The position numbers and the translations under genes are program-made. From Drechslerella dactyloides (Eukaryota > Ascomycota > Orbiliomycetes > Orbiliales > Orbiliaceae), in the NCBI GenBank assembly GCA_020064725.1, contig JAGTWJ010000003.1, forward strand, positions 1,240,001 through 1,304,000: a DNA stretch of 64,000 nucleotides, read 5' to 3'. The notes beneath the pieces are model-generated. The model saw only the letters and a program-made list of their open reading frames with translations, was not told the origin of the DNA and did no database searches. Below, piece by piece: positions 37,169 through 48,422 of this stretch. Each line of letters starts with the position of its first letter. Position 1 is the first letter of the stretch.

Positions 37169-37632
37169 ATGTCGGCGAAAAAGGTCAATTTCATGCTGCC
37201 CTCGCTCCCGCGCTTCCGGCTGCGGTCGAGCCGCAAGCAGCAGACGCAGCCGTGCGCAGTCGTGATGGCGAGCGTGCTCAGCTGCTGGGCGTCGCAGGGT
37301 CACGCGGCGCAGGGCTGCGAGGCGTTCGAGCAGGCGCTGCGGGTGTGCATGGATACAAGTGTGCGTTTTGCAACCCTATTCGTTTGGTCTCCTTCAATCA
37401 AGTTCAATTCAATTCACAACACTGCCCTGCCCCCTCGATCTTATATATATCCTACGAGTTGCATTGTTATATACGGCGAAGTAGGATGAACGGATGGATG
37501 GATAGAATGAAGCATTGCTAACGGTGTATATGCACTGTGTAGAAACGAATGGAGCCGAAACGGAGTACGATCAACTACCACATGGCGCGGCTGTATCCCA
37601 AGATCGCCGGCCCGCAGAAGCCACACGGCTAG
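37169..37632 (+). CDS. MRP10: Mitochondrial small-subunit ribosomal protein Mrp10 (mS37)
   Basis: Two exons (37169-37360, 37543-37632) encode 93 residues. Mrp10/mS37 is a CHCH-type protein of the mitochondrial ribosome small subunit, imported by the Mia40 pathway. The twin CX9C motif is visible in exon 1: C..VLSC and GCEAFEQALRVC. The C-terminal tail RSTINYHMARLYPKIAGP in exon 2 matches the family signature. The basic N-terminus (MSAKKVNFMLPSLPRFRLRS) is typical. The intron (182 nt) has donor GTGCGT, branch GCTAACGG and acceptor TGTAG, and both exons are phase 0. It is convergent with RIB3. Confidence 0.9.
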
Positions 37633-38154
37633 TAATGGCATTGACGCAGCTGCGGTCCCATGCAGCCGCTACCACGTCACATGGTCGGCGGAGACTCGGG
37701 CGGTGGGAACTAACTGTACATACTGGAAAGGAGAGAGGGGACTGTACATATATAATAAATACACGCTATAGATCGTTCGAGGGAGGTAGCTGCGCTGCTA
37801 CAACAGCGGAGCCATACAGCCCAGTATCATGCTGTCAACAAATGTAAACGGAAGATGGTTAATCGACACGGAATGAGTGTAAGCTGTAGGTTGTAGAAAC
37901 CTAGCAAATGCGACGCTACCGTGAGCTTGCATGCATGCTATATATTTATATACCCGTCTATAATATCTGATAATACACGATGCACCCATCCGTCCGTCCA
38001 TACTCGCAAATACACGAATTACATACAATACAGTATACGCTCCATCCATCCATCCCACCCATGACCCCACCCCATACAATTCAACCTTACCGTATCTACC
38101 TCGGTAAATATATATAAACGAAAAGCAGTATACCGCCACTCGAAGTGTCTGCGG
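37633..38154. other. Convergent 3' flanks of MRP10 and RIB3
   Basis: No gene seen. It includes short simple repeats (CCATCCATCC-like) near 38040. Confidence 0.6.
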
Positions 38155-39086
38155 CTACTGCTCCTCCAACGTCCCCTCCGTCGCCTCAACATACGCGACC
38201 AAATCCTCAATCGTACAAACCCGAACCCCCCACCGCCTCGCAAAAGCGACACAATCGTCCCTCCGCGCCATCAACCCGTCTTCCTCGCGTACGATCTCAC
38301 AAATCACACCAACAGGACTCTTCCCCGCCAACCGGCACAGCTCGACGGCAGCCTCGGTATGGCCCCGTCGAACCCTCACGCCGCCGACGCGCGCGCGCAG
38401 CGGGAGAATGTGGCCCGGCCGTCGGAAGTCCTCGGGTTTCGTGGTTGGATCTGCGAGTTTACGCGCGGTGAGGGCGCGGTCGTGCGCGGAGATGCCGGTT
38501 GTGGTGTTGTGCGCGTAGTCGGCTGAGATTGTGTAGGCCGTTCCGAGGCCGTCTTGGTTGTCCGCGACCATTTGCGGGAGGTTCAGGCGCTTGGTGCGGT
38601 CGGGCGTCATCGGCACGCAGACGTAGCCACTATATTCATTACACTCGTTAGCTTGACTGCTTCTGCTGGATGTATGGGTCGTGGGGCGGATAACGGACCT
38701 GGTGTGCCGGACCATGAAGGCCATCTTGTCCGTCGTCATGTCCTCGGCGGCAATGATCAAATCGCCCTCATTCTCGCGGTCCGTCGAGTCCAGCACGACC
38801 AGAAACTCCCCACGCTCTACCGTCACATGAAACTCCGTCAGCACCCTTCTTTACTAGCTTCCGTTCGATCCGCACATGGATGTGTATACAGCGCCCGTGC
38901 ACATCCGGTGTAGACATCGCAAGAGGACAAGTAGTAGGGGAGAAAAAACGCACTGAAAGCCTCAATAGAGTCCTCGATAGTATCGAACAGCCGCTCCACC
39001 CCGTTCGAGCTCCCGTTCGAGCTCCCGTTCGCACTCCCGTTTACACTGGCGCCGTTTGTGCCGTTCGTCGCCATCGTCGCCGGCAT
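38155..39086 (-). CDS. RIB3: 3,4-dihydroxy-2-butanone 4-phosphate synthase
   Basis: Three exons (39086-38954, 38816-38699, 38629-38155) encode 241 residues. The enzyme converts ribulose 5-phosphate to 3,4-dihydroxy-2-butanone 4-phosphate and formate for riboflavin synthesis. Active-site motifs are intact: STDRENEGDLIIAAED (acidic metal and substrate residues), RHTSGYVCVPM, GHILPLRARVGG and GHTEAAVELCRLAG. The N-terminal 30 residues are an Asn/Gly/Ser extension (NGSSNGSSNG) made by 12-bp repeats. Intron 1 must end at GACGGTAG/AG to give IEAFKRGEFLVVLDS; other AGs fail the phase. Intron 2 ends ATATAG/T, completing the Ser of HTSGY. Phases all agree. Confidence 0.94.
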
Positions 39087-40588
39087 GGTGTGATGTTTGG
39101 TTATATGACGTCGAACCGAGTCGAGGGGCGAAAGCTTGTATGTAGGTCGTTCGTTATGCGCGCAAGGTTTTAACGTAACGTAACGTAACGTACGTTTGTC
39201 GACTCGACGGTTGAAATGTATGTCTGTCTGTCTGCACGTTGTGCGACGAATGCAGCAGGTACCTGCAGCTAGCTCGTATGCTTCGTCAATTGGCCGATGC
39301 TCAAGAATTCACCCGGCCGGCGGTCCGTTCGATATCAAAGCAGCCGTCTACAAATTTTAAAAGCGTCGCCGTATAGGCCTATAGGCAAGAAATGACGGCG
39401 ATGGTAATATACGGTAACGAAGAAGGCAAGCGGTATAATTTTGGAGCGAGGCAAAACCGCATGAAGAGCAGCAGCGATATATAAATATCCAGCTAGCCGG
39501 CCAGTACCGAGGCACCGACGCCCGCTCGCCTCCCGCAGTCCTTCTTTCCTTCCAAAGAATAAAAAAAAAATCGCATGCGGCGCTAGCTTAGCCAGCTGCC
39601 TGCCTCACCCTGCATACAGCCGCAAACCTTCCTTAGCAATGCTGACCGAACTTCGCTCCCGCTGACTAATGCCGCTTACCCTTCCTCCCATCCCATCACG
39701 TTACTCTAGTCGGCCGATTATTCACGTTTACGCCTCACCATTCTAAAGTACTGTATGTGTGTATATATGTATGGAGGTAGATTCATTTAATTATGTAAAG
39801 ACAGTGCATTCATTATCATTCATCTGGCATAACGCCACTCATAAGTAAAACAGAACAGCGAAAGAAACCGTCATATTCGCAAATTGACGACAAGAATGAA
39901 CGAAAGACAGACAGACAGGTAAAAAAAAACGAAGGAAAGCCAAAGCCACCAACTCCAGCCGTAATGACAAAAAAAGAACGACAGACAAAGATACACCAGT
40001 CAGCAAGACGGTGTCCCGTATACCATACCGTGATCACATCACTCATCCTTCTTCTTCAGCCTTGTGTTCCGTTCCATCCTATTTCTCTCCACTTCCGCTT
40101 CATCCGACAGACAAAAGGAAAATCGTACCTCGTAATCCGCTTTCTTCCCCGTAACCAACCAATCAGTAGTCCCACCAGCAAGAGAAGAATGCCAAAAAAG
40201 CACCCTTGGTGGTAAAATATAGTACAGTCGAATGATCCGATCAATCCATCAATCCAATCGAATCCGAAAAAAAAAAGCCGTATCCAAAAACGGTACCACC
40301 GAGAATAAAATACGCACCAGAAAAGTGGGTGGTCACAATAGAATACCACCAAAACCGTGCATGTCGACTCCAAGTATTCGACTCGCACAGTGCTGTCATC
40401 AATAATCATGCGGACAGACAGCCCGCACAAAACAGTCGCCAATAATCAATGCATGCGGATATATCCGCACGGAATGGTCGCAATGGTCGCAAATTCGCAA
40501 TGGTCGCACAATCAATAAAAACGATCCTCGGGTCGACAAGTGCATGCAATATATCGCACACGCACAAGTCCAGCGGAGAAAAGTCCGC
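39087..40588. other. Intergenic, upstream of RIB3 and downstream of the GBD/FH3 gene
   Basis: No supported gene. It contains four tandem TAACG units at 39171-39190, about 85 bases upstream of the RIB3 start, and A-rich tracts at about 39925-40290. Confidence 0.55.
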
Positions 40589-43484
40589 CTAGAAGTCCCA
40601 TTTGGGGACAACTTGTCCATCCTCATCAACCTCAAACGCCACTTCTTCACCACCCTGAATCGACATGCGGTTGCGGGCAGCCACAGTGTCCCCCAACCCG
40701 CCGATGTTGGGCAATTCGTACTGTGGCCCATAGATTGCCTCAATCTTGCGCATAGCGCGCACAGCCTGCTCTCCGCCGGCGGTCGCGTTACCGCTAATCG
40801 AGCGCCGCTGCGGCCATTTGCCGTTGCGGACGTTCTCCCAGCTGGTCCACTCGTCAGCTTTGGCAGCGGTGACCCAGTCGGACAAGGCGGAGTGCAAATT
40901 CGCAAGATGCTCATAGTGGGGGCCTTTTCCGGCAAGCCGAAGGACTGTGCCCATGGTCCTCTCCATGCCAGAGCGTCTGATCAGCTCGCGGAAGTCATTG
41001 CGCTCTCCGACAGTCGGCAAATATGCGATAATTGCATTCATGATCTCCAAGTGGAGAGCGGCGTAGTTCGCAACGTGATTTTCAACCGAGCTGACGCTGC
41101 CGCCGTCGATCGCCATAAATTCGCGCGGTGTAGGGAAATGCGCGATATTGTACGGCACCTCCGGGTCAACGTCCTCCCGCAGTGCGATGCGGTTGCTGGG
41201 GTGGTACCACACCCACCCGGTCTCGTAGGTGAGGCGTGCGACCTCCCCGCTCCACCGAGTATAGGGGCGCGGCGGCGAAACAGACGCAATCCACGTCGGA
41301 CCCAAGTTGGTCCTCGTGACCTCCGGACCCCCGAGAATGCTTGCGACGGAACGGGCGCGTTCGACCTGCTTGTCGAGCGGTGCCTGCGCCAAATACGTGA
41401 AGAGTATTCCGATGGCGGCCTCACGAGTCTCGTACTCATGGGGCGTTTTCTTGCGCTCTTCATCAAACATGATGGAGAGAATCAGCGGGAACAGATCCCT
41501 GTGCATAGCGTCGAACCGGACGTCTGCCATGGGCGCCGTGTACGCGGCCTTGAGGCACAGGAAGACCTCCTTGAGCACATTTCCGCTTTGCAGATCACTA
41601 TAAAGGACACCGTTAGCATTAATAAATAAAGGGATATCTGTCCGGATGGGGTTGCACGTACTGGTATTCCAGCTCATAAATATTTTTGAGCAAGGCCACA
41701 AGGCAGTCGAGGCCGTTGAGTTCGAAAAATGCCTCGACCCAGGCAAGGCGCTCGCCGCGAAGAAGGCGTCTGAGCTGTCGCAGCCAGCCGAGGTTCACGG
41801 CCTGGTATTCCTTACCCTTCAGGTAATCGACAAAGTCGTTCGGGGAACGCGCGTGAAGTGGGTCCGTAATAGGATTGGACACTGCGTTCGGGCTCGTGGG
41901 AGTAACGGGGACAGCGGCAACCTCAGTTTTGGAAGCCTTCTCCGAAACCGTCGTGCGCGGACGAACCTTCTCGTCGCTATGCTTGGGAAGACCGGGCAGA
42001 CCAATCGTGCTGAGGGTTTTCCCTCGCGGACGGACGTTATCCACGCTGCGGAAAATGGCCGCGCCAATCGAGCTGAGCGGCCTACGCTTCTTCTCGCGGG
42101 GCTGGCCATTTGCCTGCGTGCTCGGCCGTGGGGGTGGCGGAGGTGGCATTGTGGTAAAATCCGTAGCCGGAGCGTCTGTCTGACCGCCGCGACTGGGTGG
42201 CGGGAGTGGCGTGCTCGACATGACTTTGCTCCCCTTTAGCAGCGAGGCCTTGACGTGAGGTGCCATTTCTGATGCGCCGCTCTTGATGTTCCTCGGCAGC
42301 CCGAAACCCGAGAGTAAATCGCTGAACTCGCGGTTGACCGAATAGGTAGACTGGCCCCGAAGTGCTGCTGGGTGCACTCGCTTGGAGCCGACTCCCCTGA
42401 CGCGTGTCAATACACGGGAGGGTTTCACGTCACTGGCGACGCTGTCGTTGCTGAAGACCGTCTTTGCGTCGGACGTCGTCTCCATGGTGCTGTTGCGGCG
42501 GCCAATGGATTTGGCACTGCCCCAGCTGGTCTTGCGCTCAGTGGGACCGTAGACGCTGGTCGGACGAGATGGGGTGCGGAGACTGGGGGTTGTAGAAAAA
42601 TTGCGCTGCTGAGACGCCGTGTAGTTACGTGGGGTGTAGAGGGAGATTTCCGCAGCGAGGTCAGCTGGGATGTCGGTGTTGATAGGTGGTAGATTCGGGC
42701 GGCAGGACCGCGGGACGCTGTTGTCCCTGTCACCGGGGGCGTAGGTGGCTGCATCCTCGCCGGACGATTCTTGAGATGGTTCTCCGTTCAGCATGGTGGT
42801 GCCTTCCTCTTCTGCCGGGGTGTCTCGCTCGTTAGAGAAGGAAGGCGAGGGCAGAAGGGCGCGTGATTCGACGACGGTGGTCGAGTTCTCGGTGAGATTG
42901 GTGTAGCCGGACTGTGTGGATTCCGGTGAGAAAATGCGGTGATGCTGCATCGTAGTCGTGGAATTATTCGTGGTCGCGTAGTCATAAAAATGCAGATGGT
43001 GGTCATCTGCGTCGTAGATTGTGAAATTTTTGTCTTTCTTTTTGAAGAGGTCCATGAGAGATGGTGATTTCCCATGCTTGGGTTTATTCGGATGCCCTTT
43101 GGAGGGCTGGACGTTCTGCGGCTTGGGAGGCACCTGCGGAGGTGCACCGCTGACAAAGTTGAAATCCAGGGGAGGAAGTTGGGGTGGTTGCCCCGGCGTT
43201 TGGACAAGGAAGTCGCCAATCGACATCGAGTGTCTGTGACGTCCGAGCAGGCGGGACGCCCGTTTCAACGGAGACAACGGCGGCTCAGCCATCATCTGTC
43301 GGTATGCGGACGCTATGTGGAAATCTAACTGGTTCATAAGATGCTCGAAATGTTCGAGCTCTTGCGGATTAACAACGGGTTCTTCTGGTTTCATGCGTGC
43401 AAAGATGCGTGATGCACGTTCGCGCAATCGGCGACTCAGTCGCTTGCGCGGAGGCGGAGGTGGAACTCTCATAGTGGTCCTCAT
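40589..43484 (-). CDS. GBD/FH3 (formin N-terminus-like) domain protein
   Basis: Two exons (43484-41662, 41597-40589; 64-nt intron, donor GTACGT) encode 943 residues. The C-terminal part (about 560 onward) resembles the Rho-GTPase-binding/FH3 region of diaphanous formins: PNDFVDYLKGKEYQAVNLGW, ERLAWVEAFFELNGLDCLV, LKEVFLCLKAAYTA and a helical repeat-rich tail ending PKWDF. No FH1 or FH2 domain follows, so it is not an actin-nucleating formin. A role in Rho-linked cell polarity is inferred. The N-terminal half is long, Ser/Pro-rich and disordered, with Pro runs (VPPPPPRKR, MPPPPPPRPS). The start MRTTMRVPPPPP is favoured. The frame is open further upstream, but a likely 5' leader intron (donor at 43643, acceptor near 43528) does not keep the upstream frame. 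Confidence 0.8.
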
Positions 43485-45722
43485 CGTGATGGTTGTCTCG
43501 ACAATGCGGTTTACAAGGCTCTTTTTTCTTTGAAGGTACGGATGAAGGTAGAAGAGGAAGAGGAGGATGGCGACGAGCAGGAAGAGGGACCGGGGGGGGA
43601 TACGGGATATAGCATACGACGGGGAGAGGCCAGAATGACATACCTGCTGCTCAGCTGGATCTACGGCCACCAATGCGCTCACGGGAGCGAGATCGCGAGA
43701 GAATCGACGGTATCGACAGGACAATTGGCGCGAGAGACGGAGCGAGAGAGATAGAAAGATCGGGACGAGGTGTCTGGACAGCAAGCAAGCAAGACGAGTC
43801 AGCAAAAAGTGCACACGTAGCAGAATAACAGGCCGGCGAGCAGCGGCGCGCCGCGAGATGAGCCCGCGTAGTCAATTCATATCAGGGAAATTAATTGAGC
43901 AGAGGTCAATTAGCACTCACCAGCTTAGCGGGACCGCCCTGTCACCCAATTGGTCCAGTTGGCGATGACGGAGAAGCGAAGCTCGGACGACGGACGGACG
44001 GACGGACGGTGATATGTAGATGATAGGAATTGATCGATTGATAGGAAACTCGTTTCGTTATAACATAAGAACGTCAGTCAGAACGAGGAGGACGGGACGG
44101 GACGCGCGCAAGAATAGAAGAGGCTAAGAGAAGCAGGTACGAGGCATGTGCGGTATGTACAACGGGGCAGTGGAGGTATGCAAGCACACACACACAAGCA
44201 AATGTGGAGAGGGAAGTAAGTAAGAACAGAGAGAATGGACGATGATGGCTGCCCTGGGAAGAGATCAGAAGAATTAAAAAGAGGAGGCCGGTGATATGAT
44301 ATATAATTCCCACCGCCCCAAGCCATCCGCGCCGTCCGCGATAGCCACGCAGCCTGGCTGGCACAACTATCACCGAGTCCTTGGCACGTACACAATTGCG
44401 CATCCGCCTGCTAACCGCATCCGCTCACAAGTAAACAATACACCCAACGTTACTGGCTGTAAAGCTCTCCGTACGGGGTGGTATAGTGTAGCGGTTGTCA
44501 GCCAGCTCCCCAAGCGCAGCCAGGCCCGCGATAGCAAAAGACAAGCAACATAGCGCAAGCACCCCTGCCAGCTCAGCTATAATATAATAGGAGAGTGCAT
44601 TTCCACAGCAACGATATAGTCCAGCTACCCGATCGGGAGCATTGAAATCTGCAGGCTGCCGCCGTCGGGCGGTCAGCCCTGTCACCCCGTCCAGGCCCGC
44701 CAATGACAGCCCTTCCTCCGTGCATCGCCATCGCCGTTTTATCCCACAATCTCGCCCCGTCCAGTCACCTCCCATCGGATGAATCAGTCAAATGAGAATG
44801 AAGGGTTGTGCATTGCATTGCATAATACTATACTCCATATACATGTACATCATTTATAAATCCTTCCCAATCGATATGGAAATACTCTCCAACCGGACTA
44901 AATAAATGCACGAGTACGGCAAATTGGGACGACGCGTGCGTGCCTGCGTGCGTGTGTATGATACATGTATGTTGTAATGACCTGTAACGTCCGACACACG
45001 TCCACCGGCCAATTGGGTAATTGCACCGGCCGACGCAACGAAATCAAGTAACAGCCGGCTCCGAAGTTTAAAGTCGCACCGGTCAAATCATCTGTCCATG
45101 TCACACATGACACCACTGCGCGATTATTACTACAAGTACATAGAAAGTACTCAATCGTGACGGTGTGTCTTCGTACACAAACACCCGTAGAAGGTGTTTC
45201 TCCGGCATAGCAACGCTGCTTGTGACCCCATCCCTGCCAAAGCGCACCAGTCCTACTGCCGCAAACAGCCCAAAGCAGGGTCCACGCTAACGCATGACGG
45301 CCACTCCTCTTACCCTCCCCCAATTAAACACTCATACACTCTCTCACGACCTGTCCCACTCCACTCTCACATGTACTATAAAGTAGACATTACATACGAT
45401 ATGTATATACATATACCGTGTAGACGTCGATAAGATACTTGTATTAACTAACCCAGACAGCCGACAGCGCCCTGTACACGATCCCATAATTAAAAAAAAG
45501 ACAAAAAAAAAGAAAAGCAAACTTTTGCCAAAACGTAAACATGATCCGCTCCGGTAGAATCCCCAAAACAAAGAAGAAAAAAAAATTACCCACCGCAAGA
45601 CCCACAAATAAAATAAGATGGAATAAAATAAATGAAAATAAGATAGCGAACGTTACGACCCACCGTGAAGGTCCCCACTGGTCCGGCTTCAAGACTAGGT
45701 CCCCACCACGGACGCAATCACG
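43485..45722. other. Intergenic: GBD/FH3 leader and 3' flank of the 899-residue orphan
   Basis: Contains a probable leader intron of the GBD/FH3 gene, a (ACGG)n run at about 43983-44011, CA-type repeats near 44187, and A-rich tracts near 45490-45590. No gene was supported. Confidence 0.5.
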
Positions 45723-48422
45723 CTATTCCACAGCGCACTCGTCCGCTTCCCCCACATTGCTGTACATCACCACGCCCCGCAGCCCCTCCGCCGCCTCCAC
45801 TATCAAACACTCCGAACTCGCCGTCCGTCTCCTCCGTCGCTTCTTCTCTTCCATGCTCGTCATGAACCCGCCGTACACCTCCGTCGGCGTCAGCGGCAGC
45901 GGGCCCTCGACCGACTCTCTGTTCGAGTTACCTCCAAACTCCAGCGAGGGCACCCTCGGTACCCCGCGCCACTCTTCCTCCCCCTCTTCCATCCACCAAT
46001 CGGACACATCTTCATCACCCTCGCCGTCTTCCTCCGCGATCCGGTGTAACCCATCGCACCCCTCCTCCTCATCCTCATCCTCACTCTCAGAATCGTAGAA
46101 CCCGCCCGCTAGAATCTGCGCGGTAACCTTCGCAGCCCTCTCCTCGTGACTGCCCCTCCTACCCGCACGTGATGCAACAGCCGCAACTCTCGGCTTCGTC
46201 GCTTCGCAGAATGCTGTAAACGGGTCTTCGCCTACCGGCGGCAACGGCGGGGGTGTCCACGGTACGCGAACCGCAGTGCTACACCGCTCGACAATCTCGC
46301 GCACCGAGCTGCCGTCCGACGCTGCGCTCGCAGCGCTAAGCCTTGCACCCGCATCGGACCTCCCCTTCGTAGCAGCATTCGCGTTCACCGCAGAGGAATT
46401 CCGCCACGACGACATGAGGTGTGCGTACGCCGTAACAGGCACAGCTCCCCACGCCAGCTCCGCGACGCTGGAACCGCTGAGCGACTGCCGATGCCGCTCC
46501 CCTCCATCCGAGTACCGTGTGCCGCTGCTGCTAGGGCCGCTCGTAAGTCCCGTGCAGCTGCTGCCGTCGCCTGAGCTGTTTGTGGAGGCATGGCTGGTGC
46601 TCTGCGACGCCATCGAGAACCGACTGCTCCGTCGTCCGAAGCTGCGACTGTTGTTCACCCGCTCCGCCGCTGTGGTAGCGTTGGTATTGGCGGCCCCGTC
46701 CGCATTCGTAGTATTGCTGTTAATCGACGCGACCGACAGGCGGGACCAGCTGCGCCAGCTGCGGTGCGGCGACCGTGCTTCCCCACCTGCACCGTCACCG
46801 TCATCCCCGGCGCCGAGGTACGCAAGGCTAAACCGTCGGAACCGGCCTCCCTTATCCCTCTCCTTCTCCTTGGTATTCTCCTCCTTTCGTCCGCCGACCA
46901 TGTCCGGTCTCTCTTTCTCCGTGGTGGTATTGGTATTATTCGCGCCGGTATCCTCTTCCTCCTCGTCGACCTCGTGCAGCCGGAACGAAAAAACGCTGCC
47001 GCGAACTCTACCCAAGCTGCCGCCGCTGCAGCCGCCGTAATTGCAGTTCGCCGGCGCGCCGTAATTGCAGTTCGCCGGCGCGCCGTAACTGTCGCTCGTG
47101 CTGTTATTCCTGCTGTGCGTAACGCTCGTGTCGGTGGTAATCGTGGAAGAAATGCTCGCGCTCGTCGCCGTCGAGTCGCTGGAAAACCGCCGTCGCGCCC
47201 CCAGCGGACTTAAAAGCAATGCATGCAGCGGCAATCGACTGCTCGACGTCCGGCGGCGGTGCATGGCCTGTGTCGGCCGGCGCGACGTCGATGTCTCACT
47301 CTCAGCTCGCTGCGACGACGGTCTTGAAACGTCAGGAGGAGACGTGGAACGCGTGGAACGGTCCTTGCTGATATTATCATTATTATTACTGTTATGCGCG
47401 CCCGTAGGCGCATTTATAATTGGCTGCGGCGTAGGAGCGCGCTGGTTGGCGACGATGAGGGATGTGCGTAGACGCAGCTTTGGTCGCAGCTTTTTCAAGT
47501 TCGCCGCCTTCTTCGGCGACCGCGGTGTGGGTGGTGGTGTTGCGGTGACGCTCTCCACTGTTACTGTAGCGCATTTCTTATCGTCCGCAGCGGCAAGTGA
47601 AATTGGGATGGTGTTTGAGTTCTCGAGCAGGATGCTTTTGCCCTCCGATCCGGTGCACTTCTCCGTCGACGCTTCGATGTCGACGTTCTCTTCGGTAATG
47701 TCGCCGCAACCACGACTACCACACATCTCCGCGTTGCGCGCCGCATCACGAAAGAAATCAGGACTGAACCCGCCGGTTGCCGTCCGCCGACAGTCCAATC
47801 CAGATGCAAAGTGCAGCGGCAGTGGCCGTCGACGGTTGGGCTTCCCGCGATCCACACTCAGCTTCGCGGCTACATCGCGACGCACGAGCGCCGCGTAACC
47901 CGCACTATCACAGGTAGCTGCGGCGTCACCCAGCGTGAAGAACGGGTGCATATGCGCCGGCAGCGACTTGGGGGACAGCGGCACTTCGAGGTCCAGGTCG
48001 ACGTCATACTTGCACGTCGGCGTGGTGATAGTCAGCCGGGTAGCCGACGCCGGCGTCACCGGCGACTCGCCGTCAAGCCACGACGTCGACTTTCCCCGAA
48101 TATGCGCGACACCACGAGACCGCGTGCGGCTGTGTGAAGTCTTGGTAGTGGTAGTGGTAGTAGTGCGGATCGTCCCCGCGAAGCTAAAGTCCGGGTTGAA
48201 AATCATGACTGTCGACGAGGAAGTGGCGGTAAGACACTCGTATTCAAGCTGCAGGAAGCTGTAGCTGTATGCGTCCACAGGCACGGACGCACGCACAGGG
48301 GTGGTACGAACGGTGCTACTAGCAGCGTTCGGATCGCGGGAGTGTAGGTTTGAGGGTACCGCTACGGGGAGGGCGGCGGGAAGGCTTTCGTCCAAAGGGA
48401 TAAGATCGCTCTGGCTCGCCAT
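45723..48422 (-). CDS. Large disordered orphan protein
   Basis: A single uninterrupted frame of 899 residues from MASQSDLIPLDESLP to GEADECAVE. It is rich in Ser, Thr, Asn and Arg with no transmembrane or enzyme motif. The N-terminal third has the more ordered patches (FLQLEYECLTATSSSTVMIF, RLTITTPTCKYDVDLDLEV). A Thr run, an 8-residue duplication (NYGAPANC twice, encoded by a perfect 24-bp repeat at 47034-47081), an acidic stretch (SESEDEDEEEGCDG) and a C-terminal TPTEVYGGFMTSMEEKKRRRRR follow. The length of the frame and the codon-level conservation of low-complexity blocks support a real gene. Antisense frames are shadows. I do not recognise a family; regulatory or cytoskeletal adaptors of this type are common in filamentous fungi. 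Confidence 0.7.
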   Translation of the reverse strand: MASQSDLIPLDESLPAALPVAVPSNLHSRDPNAASSTVRTTPVRASVPVDAYSYSFLQLEYECLTATSSSTVMIFNPDFSFAGTIRTTTTTTTKTSHSRTRSRGVAHIRGKSTSWLDGESPVTPASATRLTITTPTCKYDVDLDLEVPLSPKSLPAHMHPFFTLGDAAATCDSAGYAALVRRDVAAKLSVDRGKPNRRRPLPLHFASGLDCRRTATGGFSPDFFRDAARNAEMCGSRGCGDITEENVDIEASTEKCTGSEGKSILLENSNTIPISLAAADDKKCATVTVESVTATPPPTPRSPKKAANLKKLRPKLRLRTSLIVANQRAPTPQPIINAPTGAHNSNNNDNISKDRSTRSTSPPDVSRPSSQRAESETSTSRRPTQAMHRRRTSSSRLPLHALLLSPLGARRRFSSDSTATSASISSTITTDTSVTHSRNNSTSDSYGAPANCNYGAPANCNYGGCSGGSLGRVRGSVFSFRLHEVDEEEEDTGANNTNTTTEKERPDMVGGRKEENTKEKERDKGGRFRRFSLAYLGAGDDGDGAGGEARSPHRSWRSWSRLSVASINSNTTNADGAANTNATTAAERVNNSRSFGRRSSRFSMASQSTSHASTNSSGDGSSCTGLTSGPSSSGTRYSDGGERHRQSLSGSSVAELAWGAVPVTAYAHLMSSWRNSSAVNANAATKGRSDAGARLSAASAASDGSSVREIVERCSTAVRVPWTPPPLPPVGEDPFTAFCEATKPRVAAVASRAGRRGSHEERAAKVTAQILAGGFYDSESEDEDEEEGCDGLHRIAEEDGEGDEDVSDWWMEEGEEEWRGVPRVPSLEFGGNSNRESVEGPLPLTPTEVYGGFMTSMEEKKRRRRRTASSECLIVEAAEGLRGVVMYSNVGEADECAVE
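47034..47090 (-). repeat. 24-bp tandem duplication within orphan gene
   Basis: The unit starting GCCGTAATTGCAGTTCGCC occurs at 47034-47057 and 47058-47081 with a partial third copy. It encodes the repeated octapeptide NYGAPANC. Confidence 0.85.

Noticed and set aside
39171..39190. TAACG tandem repeat considered as a telomere-like or origin motif
   Set aside because: Four short units only; not a telomere sequence and no supporting structure.
40544..41629. 361-codon plus-strand frame
   Set aside because: Antisense shadow of the GBD/FH3 gene, whose minus-strand frame has a recognisable domain and intron.
43485..43814. N-terminal extension of the GBD/FH3 protein with a hydrophobic segment
   Set aside because: The hydrophobic run falls in a likely leader intron (GTATGT to CAAAG), and the upstream frame does not join in phase.
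44476..44560. tRNA-like A-box (TAGTGTAGCGG) on the plus strand
   Set aside because: No B-box of the GGTTCGANNCC type follows at a suitable distance and no acceptor stem can be closed, even allowing an intron.
46276..47898. Long plus-strand frames (up to 266 codons) opposite the 899-residue orphan
   Set aside because: Leucine/arginine-rich antisense shadows without start context or domains.
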